In this document: piece after piece, positions 10,957-21,120 of the stretch
Layout: every line of letters starts with the position of its first letter
Position numbering within the stretch: position 1 is the stretch's first letter
Assembly (NCBI GenBank): GCA_964035575.1
Contig: OZ037905.1
Span: 645,001 to 709,000, forward strand
Length of the DNA: 64,000 nt
Source: Rhynchopus sp. YZ270_cl-10
Taxonomy: Eukaryota > Euglenozoa > Diplonemea > Diplonemida > Diplonemidae
Direction: 5' to 3'
Notes under the pieces: generated by a model
What the model was told of the DNA's origin: nothing
Database searches by the model: none
Seen by the model: the letters and a program-made list of their open reading frames with translations, nothing else
Made by a program: the position numbers and the translations under genes

Positions 10957-11472
10957 AGTACACACAGTATACACAGTATACACAGTATACACAGTATACA
11001 CAGTATACACAGTATACACAGTATACACAGTATACACAGTATACACAGTATACACAGTATACACAGTATACACAGTATACACAGTATACACAGTATACAC
11101 AGTATACACAGTATACACAGTATACACAGTATACACAGTATACACAGTATACACAGTATACACAGTATACACAGTATACACAGTATACACAGTATACACA
11201 GTATACACAGTATACACAGTATACACAGTATACACAGTATACACAGTATACACAGTATACACAGTATACACAGTATACACAGTATACACAGTATACACAG
11301 TATACACAGTATACACAGTATACACAGTATACACAGTATACACAGTATACACAGTATACACAGTATACACAGTATACACAGTATACACAGTATACACAGT
11401 ATACACAGTATACACAGTATACACAGTATACACAGTATACACAGTATACACAGTATACACAGCACACACAGT
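10957..11472. repeat. (GTATACACA)n minisatellite, about 57 copies
   Basis: An almost perfect array of a 9-bp unit; only the last units (GCACACACA) deviate. The unit has no stop codon in most frames on either strand, so several long artificial frames (HSI, QYT, VYT, CIL repeats) arise; none is likely to be a gene. The homogeneity implies recent expansion. Confidence 0.95.
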
Positions 11473-11493
11473 ACCCAAAAAAAGAAAAAACGT

Positions 11494-11560
11494 AATCGTG
11501 CTGTCATCGGCCGTCATCGTGCGTCATCGGGCGTCATCAGCCGTCATCGGGCGTCATCCC
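11494..11560 (+). repeat. CGTCATCGGG-type degenerate repeat, right
   Basis: Six or seven units such as CGTCATCGGC, CGTCATCGTG and CGTCATCGGG, the same type as at 10770-10846. Confidence 0.7.
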
Positions 11561-11830
11561 ACAAACCCTAAAACGCTCCAGTACGGTGTAAAAATGTAGC
11601 TTTCACGCTTGCGAAGCAACGAAAAGTGATGCCGCAAGCAAAAAAAAAAAATGGGCACAGCCCTGGACGGTGCAGGATTTGTTTGTCAATTTTTTTCCCC
11701 CCCAAAACTCTTGCTTTTGAGAGTTTCGGCCATTTTCACCACACGTACCGCGTTTCCTCCCCTGATTTTATTTTAGACCACACATACCGCCAGGCTATAG
11801 GAGGGGTGGGGGGAAAGTAGCCTGGCTTAG

Positions 11831-11864
11831 TAAGATGAACCTAAGCCTCTCGTCTTAGTCACCT
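11831..11864 (+). repeat. H1 hairpin copy
   Basis: TAAGATGAACCTAAGC, CTCTCGT, CTTAGTCACCT: canonical H1 with a shortened right inner arm. Confidence 0.6.
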
Positions 11865-12718
11865 AAAAAAAAAATGAGGTTTTTTTTTTTTGTAAAAAAA
11901 GCAGCACTGTGGAGGATGAAGTAATGTTGAAGGGGGAAAACAGTTGGCCTTCTTTTATGCAAGAAACGCCTGTCGGACACAAAATGAGGGGGATTCAAAT
12001 ATTTTTTTTTTCTGTCTCGCTGTGGCGGAAGATGCAAGGAAAGGGGGGTTTGCAGCTGGTTTGCAATATCATTTGAGTGATAACAACGCGTGGGTATGTA
12101 CATTTTGCATTACAGTAGGACAATGGTAATATTGTCGACCAAAAAAAAGTCACGACAAGAAAACCCCAAAAATCCGCCAATATTATTTCGCCAAGTTTCT
12201 TGTCCTACAGTAGCCTATCATATCCACTCTGGTGACACACCCCTTCCCCTCCCCCTTTTTAGACATAGCTATTTTCTTTTTTTGGTTGGGGAATTCGTGT
12301 AATTGCGTGCACTCAAACCCCACTTTCCTGGTACTTCATTATTATTGCTTTGTTTTTGCTTCCGCCTAGAGGGAGACGAGACAGATTCATTGCCATTTTG
12401 TTTCTAAGAAATATGATACAGGGTGGGTTGAGATGAGGTGTACGTTCTTAATGACCCCCTTTTTTTTGCTTTGCATTTTCAGTCGCTGAAAAGTACAACT
12501 CACTTTACCAAAAGGGGGGAATTTAAAAAGCTGGGGGGGTTGGAAAAAGAGGGGGGTAAACTTATCATAATAAAACCCCCAAAGATGACAGGACCTCTTG
12601 AAAACCTTGAGCAAAAAATACGTTGTGTGCAGCAAAAAAGCAGCCTAACAAAATACACTTTTCGCCAATCAGGCTAACATGCTGCTAAACGCTAAGATCG
12701 GTGTTTTTTTTTTTTTTT

Positions 12719-12765
12719 TTGAAAACTTGGTTGTTTTAGTGTAGACACCCAAAGATGAACACCAC
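12719..12765 (+). repeat. H3 hairpin copy
   Basis: T run, GAAAACTTGGTTGTTTTAG, then TAGTGTAGACACC and ACACCACTA; outer arms TAGTG/CACTA pair. Confidence 0.5.
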
Positions 12766-13283
12766 TATTTTTTTATTACTTCTCTGAACCAATAACCGAC
12801 CGTTTTGTTTTTGCCCTTTGCAGTGGTGAGATTACGAATGCAATATTTAAAAATAAAATAAAATTATAAAATGAACCTAAGCATTGCTTTGGTTTACCTA
12901 ACGAACGAGGTAGCTGCGGATAGGGGGGGAAAATGTGTCAATAAAGAATTTTTGGTCTGACTTCTAATATAAGCACCCAAGGGGGGCGAAGAAGATACTT
13001 CAGAATCAAAATATAAAATAATATCAAAATAAAAAAAAAAAAGTAACAATAGGCGTTTGGCAAAAAATGAAACCACAAAGCTCATGAGTCACCTTAAACC
13101 TTAAAAATTTGGAACGGAGTTTTGAAAGAAGGGGGTTTTTTTGTGGGAGTTGAAAAAAAAACATGCATTTTACCTCTGCTGGCTTCAGGTGCTCAGATTT
13201 CCCGACAAAGCAGATACACGATAGTATTTTTAAAAAAATATAAAAAAAGAGGAAATAAAAAACAAATAATGTTTGGTATACGA

Positions 13284-13314
13284 TACCTTAAACTCTCTCT
13301 GTGCTTAGTCACCT
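13284..13314 (+). repeat. H1 hairpin copy, diverged
   Basis: Reads TACCTTAAACTCTCTCTG and ends GTGCTTAGTCACCT. Only the right arm and loop are well kept. Confidence 0.45.
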
Positions 13315-13459
13315 GTCAGAAAAAAAGCATTTGGAGAGAGAGAGCGAGAGAAAGAGGAAGGTAGTTCTAAGAATAACGCTAAATACTAAAGTAAAAATGT
13401 CAAAAAGAACCCCCCTCGCTCTGCCAAAGAAAAACTAATAGAATGTGTAAAAAAAACAA

Positions 13460-15148
13460 GGGTGAAAGTCAAATGTATACACATATACACAGGGTTATAG
13501 TCAGATCTATACACTCATTGTATATACAATTGTCAATTGTACATACAATTGTATAGAAATTGTATAGATCTGACTATTTGATGTACAATCCCAACTTTTT
13601 TTATAGTCAGATCTATACAATTTATGTACAATCCCAGTATACACTAGGTCGTACACAAATTGTATAGATTTGACTATACAAAAGTCAGATCTATACAATT
13701 TTTGGATTGTACACTCGAGGGAGATTGTACACGCCATACCCAGGTACCCAGGTACCCAGGTATACGGTACACTGGATACAAGGATAAAAGTCATGAAAGA
13801 GCAACCACAGCCAACCCGCCAGTCACTGAAAAGTGACCAGACAGTCCACTTGACAAACACAAAAGTGTCCGTCGCGTGGGGCATTCATGCACTGAGGAGA
13901 TAATGATCCAACAATTCACAAGAAAACATTACTTAACCTACTGCTGGAAATTGCCAGGTCGTAGTAACACACAAAGTGTGCCTCCGTTCGGGAATATCGG
14001 AGTTATAGAGTCCTAAAAGGCCTCTGCCGCTAGTCAAGGTATAACCGAATGAACGGCCCAAGACCCCCGTGGAGAAGTTAAATGTTGTAATGATTTCAAG
14101 TAAAATGCGAGCACTGTCTTACCCTCCTCAATGCATGGTGGAAGATGTCTTTCACAACAAATATCCTGTACCCAGGTACCCAAATTCCCAAACCCACGCA
14201 GTGGCACATGACCGCAAGTGTGAGTGACCCACACATGAGGGAATGCGACACTACGCAAAATTTACCACCAGACCCTGTCTTCGTGCACCTGAAGTACAAC
14301 GCCGCAGACAGGCCAAACATGCGTTGGACTCAGAGGAATGCCCGCTGTGCAGGTATCAAACGTGAGAACAACTCCCAGCAACAAGGGGCGCCTTTTGGCG
14401 GGCGTTGTTGAGGGTGTTTGGGGTGCAAAGTTTTCAAACGCCCAGGCGAATCCACTATGTTACGCTGTACGTTGTTAAATCCGAAGAAATAACGCTTTAG
14501 CAGCCGCAGGAAGTAAGTAGTGCCTCACGCTACACAAACCACCACCCGCAATTGACTTAGATGTTATAACAAAGAGAATTCAGAACAAAACAACACCCTG
14601 CCCCATACACACTAAATTGTCATGCTTTAAGAGCATGCCTGGGCCAAAATTACTATGACGAAAAGGCAACAAGACCACCCACAAGGAGTGTGAAATGTGC
14701 GCTGGTTTTCTGGGGGAACGCAATATTTTCTTGTGTCTAGTCCTCCGCGAGCAGAGGACAGACTTTCTGGAAGGTTTCCAAAGTCGAATTTCTTGCACTA
14801 GCTACGCTCCCTGGGTTAAATGGCAATAGCAGTGACTGACTTCTGAGAAAAATCGGGTGTGCGAAACCCAATTTCCATTTTTTTGTGTATAGTCCTGTAG
14901 GGGTGGGTGTGTGTGTGGGTAGGTGGGTAGGTGGGAGGCAACAGCCAGAAACCTGGCCAAATCCTGTGTACTGGGATTGTACATAAATTGTATAGATCTG
15001 ACTATAAAAAAAGTTGGGATTGTACATCAAATAGTCAGATCTATACAATTTCTATACAATTGTATGTACAATTGACAATTGTATATACAATGAGTGTATA
15101 GATCTGACTATAACCCTGTGTATATGTGTATACATTTGACTTTCACCC
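13460..15148. mobile_element. Long-TIR (Mutator-like) non-autonomous element B
   Basis: Inverted ends of about 190 bp or more: GGGTGAAAGTCAAATG at 13460 and its complement ending at 15148. They are rich in AGATCTATACAATT words. A perfect 9-bp duplication AAAAAACAA flanks it (13451-13459 and 15149-15157). The cargo is the same as in element A but inverted relative to it, and the TIR sequence is unrelated to A. Element 50108-51994 has these same TIRs with the cargo in the opposite orientation. No transposase domain is recognisable. Confidence 0.87.
14145..14411 (+). CDS. Conserved ORF fragment in element B
   Basis: 88-residue frame containing MRECDTTQNLPPDPVFVH and WTQRNARCAG, ending APFGGRC-stop. 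The tail is nearly identical to frames in the elements at 4973 and 50108. The shared frame argues for selection or very recent common origin. The family is unknown and the start is arbitrary. Confidence 0.35.
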   Translation: MSFTTNILYPGTQIPKPTQWHMTASVSDPHMRECDTTQNLPPDPVFVHLKYNAADRPNMRWTQRNARCAGIKRENNSQQQGAPFGGRC

Positions 15149-15365
15149 AAAAAACAAAAAAAAACAAAAATTTAATAAAAACAAAATATGGTCTACAATA
15201 GAGAACAGACACTTTGAGTATGCTGAGTTTCCCCAAGATCATTTTTTTTTTTTAAAATTGTGTTGACTACCTACATCAACTGGGTAAAGATAGCAATGTC
15301 GGGCGAAGCCTACGTACAGAAGAATACGCACCATTTTCTTGTTTTTTTTTTGATAAATTGTCAGG

Positions 15366-15412
15366 AGTAGTGTAGTTGCCTCGGGTTGTGTTGCCACAGC
15401 TGTGCAATCTCC
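15366..15412 (+). repeat. H3 hairpin copy
   Basis: AGTGTAGTTGC at the left pairs with GCAATCTCCACT at the right. The inner TTGC/GCAA differs from other copies but keeps pairing. Confidence 0.5.
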
Positions 15413-15550
15413 ACTTTTTCCCACCACCCCCTGTGACATGGACAAATCATCATGCCAGACAGAAAGAATTATTCAAAAAAATGGTTAAGATTATTTAGCG
15501 ACAGAAATATGGAGTTGCCCATCTGCATCTCCTTATAAAAAAAATGAGAG

Positions 15551-15765
15551 GTTTATAAGATGAATCTACACGGCGGGGTTGTGTCACATGTGACACTGTC
15601 ACCGTCACACTGTCACAAGTCGTGTGACAGTGTCACACAGGTTTCTGAGAGGGTCACGGTGACACCCTCACAACATGTTGCATAGCATTGAAAGTTGCAC
15701 ACCCTCAGCTGTGTAACAGGTGTTCCACAGCCCCACCGTTTAAGCATCTCATGCTAAGTCACCTT
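15551..15765 (+). repeat. H1 hairpin interrupted by a MITE
   Basis: The left part, GTTTATAAGATGAATCTA, ends at 15568. The right part, TAAGCATCTCATGCTAAGTC then ACCTT, resumes at 15741. Removing 15569-15742 restores an ordinary H1 copy. Confidence 0.7.
15569..15740. mobile_element. 172-bp MITE inside an H1 hairpin
   Basis: Ends CGGCGGGGTTGTG and CACAGCCCCACCG are inverted repeats with two mismatches. TA occurs at 15567-15568 and 15741-15742, consistent with a TA target duplication. The interior is rich in GTGTCAC/GTGACAC palindromes. No coding capacity. Confidence 0.65.
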
Positions 15766-16757
15766 TAAACAAAAAATCATGACATTGTCCTTGACCTTTA
15801 TCTTGACCGCTTCTTGCGCCAAAGCGTCAAAGCGTCAAAACGGCCAACCATCCAATACTTTCTTTTTTTTTTGCCCGAACTCCTATCTGACCGACGGAAG
15901 AACAGCACACAACAGACTGTTGACAGATGAATATGGTAAGTTATCAAACAGTCTTTGTGCTCTACTTGTCTTTTCAAAAACTAAAACCTTGACCTATCGA
16001 CACAAAGTTAAAAACGACTTGGCTTCTCTGTTTTTTTCGTTGCTTTTTATTTTGGGGTGTAGTCTCACATGATAGCGCATTTCTGATACAGTCTCCCTCA
16101 TCGACTCCAGAAGACCCCAGAAACACATGCCTGCAGACCGCTCACTCACACACAAAAAAAAACAGAGAATCAACAAAACAGGTGGCATAAAATAGGAACT
16201 CTGATAGGTAAGTAAAAGGGGAAAAAAAAGGTTTTTTAGTTGATTGCACAATTCCCCTGTTGGAGGGGTGATTGGCGAACCGTATCTGAGGAACTATTTC
16301 TCCTTTAAGCTACGCTTGTAGGTATTTAAAAAAAAAAAAAAGTCTCAAAATTAAAGTAAAGGGGTTTGTCATAGATACAGAATGCGCATTCTCTAGCTAT
16401 GGTTTGTTTGTTTTGTTTTTTTGTTTTTGCTACTCTGTTTGTTTTGTTTTGTATTTCATTGTACTTTGTAAGTTGATCTCAAAGTATTAAAGTAAACGGG
16501 GGGTGGTGAGTCATGAAGTGAAAAGTCAAAAAAAATAAAAATAACGCGGTGATGTTTATGTAATAAGGGGAAAGAAGGGGGAGGGGGGAGAGAGAGGGAG
16601 AGGGAGAGGGGGGGGTTCGAAAATATAAAAAAAGGGGACAAAAAAAAAAATGCGAAACATGGAACAGCACATATTTCATAATAATAATAAAAGGGGAGGG
16701 GGGGAGTTTCAAGGGGAGTGAATAACGTTTTCTGGATTTTTTTGTTTTTTTTTTTTT

Positions 16758-16804
16758 TTTGATCTTTTTTAGTGTAGCCGCCTTTCAGACAGTCTTGCAC
16801 TATC
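16758..16804 (+). repeat. H3 hairpin copy
   Basis: T run, then TAGTGTAGCCGCC and AGACAGTCTTGCACTATCAC; outer arms TAGTG/CACTA pair. Confidence 0.45.
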
Positions 16805-16873
16805 ACTTTGTTTTTTTGAACAATAGGTGCTATCGGGACAACGAAGCGAATATAAACATTGTTTCATATACTA

Positions 16874-16903
16874 ACTATTCTACTGAATAGAAGGTATAAT
16901 AGG
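16874..16903 (+). repeat. H5 box
   Basis: Contains CTATTCTACTGAATAG (stem CTATTC/GAATAG, loop TACT) followed by AAGGTATAATAGG. Also found at 18244-18276 and 54319-54350. Confidence 0.6.
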
Positions 16904-16929
16904 CATAAACATAATAAAAAGTATTTCAA

Positions 16930-17778
16930 CATATGGGTCCGTCCGGAAACCCTCCTGGTAAGATTCATCCTTTTGGGGTTTTTTGAGGTTTTTCTGCTCA
17001 AAACACCCAAACAACCCAATTTTTTGATACCCACCATACACCTACCACCCCAGAGGGCATATTTTGGGCATTTATTTTTGTTTATTTCCCCTCCCCCCCT
17101 TTTTACTTATATTTTTTTACGTATTTTTTGGAAGAAAAAAACGTGGCAATGACAGCAGTGAAGTTCACTTTTTTGTCGAGAAACACGGTAAGAATGGGTG
17201 CGACGCACACTTGGTGTCGTTTCGAACCCTCTCTCTGATGATTCTTGTTGTCAGGAGATCCTTACCGTAGGGGTCATTGTCGGTGCCCTGCGCGAGCTTC
17301 CCCACACAGAGGCCTTTGTTATCTCATTCCCTCGTACTCATACGTATCAGTGCACCCTTCTTTCCATCAATCTCTTTTCGTCTGTGTACTGCTACCCGAG
17401 CAACGGTCGTGTCATTTCAGCTAGCGTGTACTCTGACACGGAGGGAACCTGTATTTACTATGGAGTCTCCACATCCAAGGTGACCCGCAAAGCAAAAGTC
17501 CCTGGCATTGATCCAGTAGATTTGACAGAGGTCAATGAAACCTTGTCAAGGCGGCATGGCAGGATTAAGAGAAAGAGAGAAGAGATCCAGAAGAACGACA
17601 ATAAAAGGCTGAAAATCTGATTTAAAAAGCGAAAATATAGCCTCAGACCCCCCAAAAAACCTATTTTCATATCAGAATATCACCTAGATGCACTTTTTGT
17701 GGGGGGCATCATCAAAAAAACCCAAAAATACCCAAAAGGATGAATCTTACCAGAGGGGTTTCCGGACGAGTCCATATG
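16930..17778 (+). mobile_element. 849-bp inverted-repeat element carrying a small spliced ORF
   Basis: The left end CATATGGGTCCGTCCGGAAA and right end TTTCCGGACGAGTCCATATG are inverted copies. The match continues inward for about 50 bp through AGATTCATCCTTTTGGG. The interior holds one coding unit of two exons (17149-17620). No clear target duplication could be fixed. No transposase is recognisable, so the element is either non-autonomous with captured cargo or encodes an unknown small protein of its own. Confidence 0.75.
17149..17620 (+). CDS. Two-exon small protein (134 aa) in an inverted-repeat element
   Basis: Exon 1 is 17149-17187 (13 codons from ATGACAGCAGTG). A 67-bp intron with donor GTAAGA and acceptor TTGTTGTCAG follows. 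Exon 2 is 17255-17620 and ends in TGA. The splice is phase 0 and removes the out-of-frame region cleanly, which supports a real gene. The product begins MTAVKFTFLSRNTEIL, has a mixed hydrophobic and aromatic middle with three Cys, and ends in a highly basic tail (RRHGRIKRKR and NKRLKI) that could be a nuclear-localisation or nucleic-acid-binding signal. I recognise no family. It is the only coding unit between the element's inverted repeats, so it may be element-borne. Unlike the host genes here, its donor is GTAAGA rather than GTATGY. Confidence 0.55.
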
Positions 17779-18117
17779 CATTCAATAAATTGATAGCACA
17801 GGAGGAAGGGATCAAAAAAAATGTTCCCAATTTTCTTTTTTTTTTTTTAATACGGGGCAATACAACATTACTTTTTTTTTTTGGAAAGGTCGGTGTTTTG
17901 TATTATATGATTGAACAACGGCGTGGGTGGATGGGTTTGTTTGGTGCGAATTTTTGGGGTTTTTTTTTTCTTCTGTGAATTCATACCTATTCTCCTCGAA
18001 CGGCCTGGGTGGGGAAGAACGGAAACAAAACAAAAAAAAAAAAAAATTGAAACAACAATATTATGAAAGAGCACCGATCGACGTCATCTTTCAATGGGCA
18101 ACAAATTATTTCAGATA

Positions 18118-18236
18118 CCGTATTCGTACAAAAATTATCGACCGTAAAAAAAAAAGGGTTGAACTTCCAGGAAAAAAAATCCAGAAAAGGTCGAACAATT
18201 AGTACGGTCAATAATTTTTTTTTTGTATGAATACGG
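18118..18236. mobile_element. 119-bp TA-flanked MITE, CCGTATTCGTAC family
   Basis: Inverted ends CCGTATTCGTACAAAAATTAT and the complement (with TATGAATACGG), flanked by TA at 18116-18117 and 18237-18238. A second copy lies at 52486-52588 and a relative at 59293-59403. Confidence 0.8.
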
Positions 18237-18243
18237 TATCTCA

Positions 18244-18276
18244 CTATTCTACTGAATAGAAGGTATAATAGGGGCA
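18244..18276 (+). repeat. H5 box
   Basis: CTATTCTACTGAATAG followed by AAGGTATAATAGGGGCAC, immediately next to the MITE. Confidence 0.6.
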
Positions 18277-18507
18277 CTAAGGCAAAAAAACGCCCCATCC
18301 TACCCAAATGTCGCCTCAAATCCATCAAAGAACTTGCTTGCCTATTTTTTTTTTTGCACTCAATAGCACCCTTTTTTGAAGGAATTCATTTCGTTCAAAT
18401 AATATCTAACACCACCCTTATTTTTTTTTCGTTTCTGAGGTACATTTGTTGTATGGTCTCTTAGGATACTTCTGCAAAAAAAACAAAAAAAAAAAAAAAG
18501 TTGAAAA

Positions 18508-18593
18508 AGTGCAAAAACGCCTCACCGTTCGTCGGGCAGACGCAGGGCACTGGTTCTCCGCGGGTTATCGAACCCCAGAGAGCACTTCATATA
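18508..18593 (+). repeat. H4 repeat copy
   Basis: AGTGCAAAAACGCCTCACCG, a CAGACGCAGG box, TCTCCGCGGGTTATCGAACC, then AGAGCACTTCAT. AGTGC/GCACT closes the unit. Copies at 48065-48163 and 56274-56345. Confidence 0.6.
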
Positions 18594-18864
18594 AAAAAAA
18601 TGCAAAAAAAATACCATATTCCCCACAAAATCACATGAACACCGAATCGTGTTGAGGCATGGAACAACAGCCTCTGCCGTCTTTTTCCGAAGACAGCTGG
18701 AAACAGGGATATGAACTCTCTCCCTTTTCCCCCCACCCCAGCCCCTTTACCCCTCCCCCTTAACCCAATACGCTGTCTCTATCCTTAGAAACCCGCAAAC
18801 CCAAAATGCATTGCGCACTTTTTTTTTTTTTTGTAGTCGGTTGTGCAATCTCCACTCTCTTTTT

Positions 18865-18915
18865 TGAAAAAAAAATTGGTTGTGTTTAGACACCGAATGG
18901 CGATGTCCACCTTTT
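18865..18915 (+). repeat. H3 hairpin copy
   Basis: AATTGGTTGTGTTTAGACACC and GGCGATGTCCACC. The inner arms ACACCG and GGCGATGT can pair. Confidence 0.4.
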
Positions 18916-19021
18916 TGTTGACCTCCGAATTCAAAATTATGAAGAGAGCAGGAGAGGGTCAAGCATCTTGGGGATCTGCAGCCCTTTCGACCTGTTGGGA
19001 AGTGAAAATATAATAAAAGTT

Positions 19022-19062
19022 ATAACATTTAAGAGGACCCGAATCCTCTACTTAGTCACCTT
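19022..19062 (+). repeat. H1-tail hairpin with a replaced stem
   Basis: Stem AGAGGA/TCCTCT (19032-19037 with 19044-19049), loop CCCGAA, then the conserved H1 tail ACTTAGTCACCTT. It lies about 200 bp beyond the predicted end of the Gln-rich gene. Confidence 0.6.
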
Positions 19063-19265
19063 ATGTCGAAACGGTGCTCCGGTATTGATAAGCCATGTAT
19101 AGGAGTACGTGACCCACACCGCGAAGGAACGCGGGCAATCAATCAGCGCGGGGAAAACGCGAAAGGTGCGGATGACCGGCAACGGACTGGAGGATCCTAT
19201 GTGCTTCGACGACCGCACCGTCACGACGCCAAAGGTGGCCACTGGCCACAAATTAAACAAACGTT

Positions 19266-20803
19266 CATACGCAGCTGCGGTAAAGTGCACAAAGGGCAAG
19301 GAGAAGCTTATTTTCACCCCATTCGCTTTATTACGGATGTCAAAGAGAAATAATAAATGAATCTCTTTCTCCGAAGAATATCTTCTACGTTCCATCCCCT
19401 CTTTCCCCCCTACATACCCCTGGAGAGCCTTTGCACGTCTTTCCGAAATGGACAGTTTAGGTGCCTCTACCTGCTTCTGCACTGCGGGCAGGTCGTCTGT
19501 CTCGTTCACCTCACCCAGGCCCTGGAAGGACGCCCACATCCCCGTAGAGTCGAGAGGCTTCGCCTGTGCAGTGGGTCCTCTGTTCCACCCAGCACCCTCC
19601 GTTTCAGCCTTCGCTTGCGGAGCAGGCATGGGCACGTCGTCAGCACATAATTCAATCTGTAGTTTGGTATTTTAAAAAAATGCCGAGGTGTAAAACTGGA
19701 GAAGAAAAACAAAAAAAAATGCATACCGCCTGGAGCGTTGCAAGCAGCGGTGTGATGACAGTTTCATCCACAAGGTCTTCCTTAACCTGAAGCGCGCCGA
19801 GCAGGTCAGCTGCGTCTGCTGCTGCCGCTGCGGCTGCATCCTCATCCTGGGGGAGGCCCTTTGCGGTGTTGTGGACTGCGATGAAGGGCATCTTCGAGCC
19901 CACCTCGCCCCTCTCTGCCAGCGGCGACGACGTCGACGTTGGTGTCGTGGACGGTGTCAGGCCTTGGTAGGACCGTGTGGATGTGGGTGCCTCCTCCTCC
20001 TCCTTCTCCTTGTCCTTGTCCTTGCTGTCTTTGTCCTTATCCTCGCACAGCACCCCATCGGGAACGTGAGACCCCACCCAAAAGCGCTGCACACACTCCA
20101 GCACCACACCCGACCCGGGCTGCCCTTCGAACATAATCGCACGGCGCAGCTTTCTGTTCATGCCTCCGGGGTACAGCCAGCCGCTGTGCACGAAGGGGGC
20201 TGCGGGGGAGCGGGGCTGGCCTTTGCTTCTTCCGGTACCTTTTTTGGCGCTGGTGGGGGTTGTGGTGAGCGAGGTAGCACTTGGGGTAGCGGCGGCTGTG
20301 GGGGAGGTGGTCTGCTGCTGCTGCTGCTGCCACATCTGCGCTTGGGCTGCGTTGATGCTAGCATGCGAGGGGGAGGTCACCCTCACACGCTGCTGCTGCT
20401 GCACCTGCTGCTGAACCTGCTGCTGCTGCACCTGCTGCTGCATGCTCTGCATGTTAGCGACTGCGACTGCATGAGTGGGTGACGGCACTGCTGCAGGCGG
20501 CACTGTAACACACATTGGCTGCGTTGCAAACCCCATCTGCTGCATACCGGCATGCGTAGGGGACGGCACTGTGATGACAGAGTACACCTGCTGCTGCTGC
20601 TGCGGCATCTGAGCCAGCACGCCCTGCACTGCCGTGGGAGTAGTCGGAAGGGATACACGCTGCCCCGCCACAGCACCCGGCGACGTGGTTGTCATCTGCG
20701 GGTACGCCGCCTGCTGCACGTACTGCATCTGCTGCATCGGCACCATCTGAGGCTGCATCACCTGCTGTGTCCCCTCGCAAAACCTGCTAGTAGGCATCGC
20801 CAT
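19266..20803 (-). CDS. Gln-rich low-complexity protein, three exons
   Basis: Exon 1 (20803-19727) encodes 359 residues from MAMPTSRFCEG. Exon 2 (19656-19418) follows a 70-bp intron with donor GTATGC and acceptor AAACTACAG. A third tiny exon (about 19274-19266, acceptor TTTACCGCAG) gives a stop three residues later, but this last junction is uncertain and an alternative end lies further down. The N-terminal half is rich in Gln, Pro, Thr and Val with poly-Gln tracts from CTG/CAG runs. About residues 195-265 look ordered (HSGWLYPGGMNRKLRRAIMF). A KDKDKDSKDKDKEKEEEE charged tract and an Ala run follow. I recognise no domain. The composition resembles transcription or RNA-binding cofactors, which is only a compositional inference. 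Confidence 0.65.
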
Positions 20804-21120
20804 CGAAAAGGGAGAAAGGGAAGAGTTGAGAGGAAAATGTATGTGTACAAAAAAAAAAAAAGAAAAAAAAACCGACCCTCAAAGGGGGGAAGGGAAAGTG
20901 TTAGGGCAAAGCAATCGAAGAGAACCTAACGTTTGTTGTATATATATTTTTTGTTGTGTGAAGTTGGGTTGCCTGTTTTTGGGGTTTCTTGGGTGTAGGG
21001 AGGGGAGGGATGGGGAGTATTACGTTTTTTTTTTTTTTTTGTTGTTTTAAAAAATACGTTTCTTTTTTCATTAATATACCCGTCGAGGCCTCAACCTCTC
21101 TATCCCCCTTCCTTTTCACA
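20804..21120. other. Intergenic spacer between two minus-strand genes
   Basis: 317 bp without coding signal, with A and T runs at 20850-20870 and 21026-21040. It must hold the 3' end of the upstream gene (21121) and the promoter of the Gln-rich gene; no clear TATA element was identified. Confidence 0.5.

Larger units (their letters stand above)
11561..13459. other. Gene-free repeat-rich interval
   Basis: No supported gene. Holds H1 copies (11831-11864, a weak one at 12862-12900, and 13284-13314) and H3 (12719-12765). Its last nine bases (13451-13459, AAAAAACAA) are the left target duplication of element B. Confidence 0.5.
15158..16929. other. Gene-free interval with hairpins and a MITE
   Basis: No supported gene. 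Contains H3 (15366-15412, 16758-16804), an H1 copy split by a MITE (15551-15765) and the H5 box (16874-16903). Confidence 0.5.
17779..19265. other. Gene-free interval
   Basis: No supported gene. Contains a MITE (18118-18236), H5 (18244-18276), H4 (18508-18593), H3 (18865-18915) and H1 (19022-19062). The minus-strand frame reading down to 19048 is probably intron or 3' flank of the Gln-rich gene. Confidence 0.5.

Noticed and set aside
10785-11599. Long open frames of HSI, QYT, VYT or CIL repeats on both strands
   Set aside because: They are readings of a 9-bp minisatellite, which stays open in several frames at once. No start context, splice partner or non-repetitive domain.
18508-18593. tRNA gene on the minus strand
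   Set aside because: A T-loop-like GGTTCGATAACC is present, but no acceptor stem, D arm or anticodon arm can be drawn.
20037-20929. Plus-strand frames opposite the Gln-rich gene
   Set aside because: Shadows of CTG/CAG-rich coding sequence; poly-Leu and poly-Cys readings are the antisense of poly-Gln.
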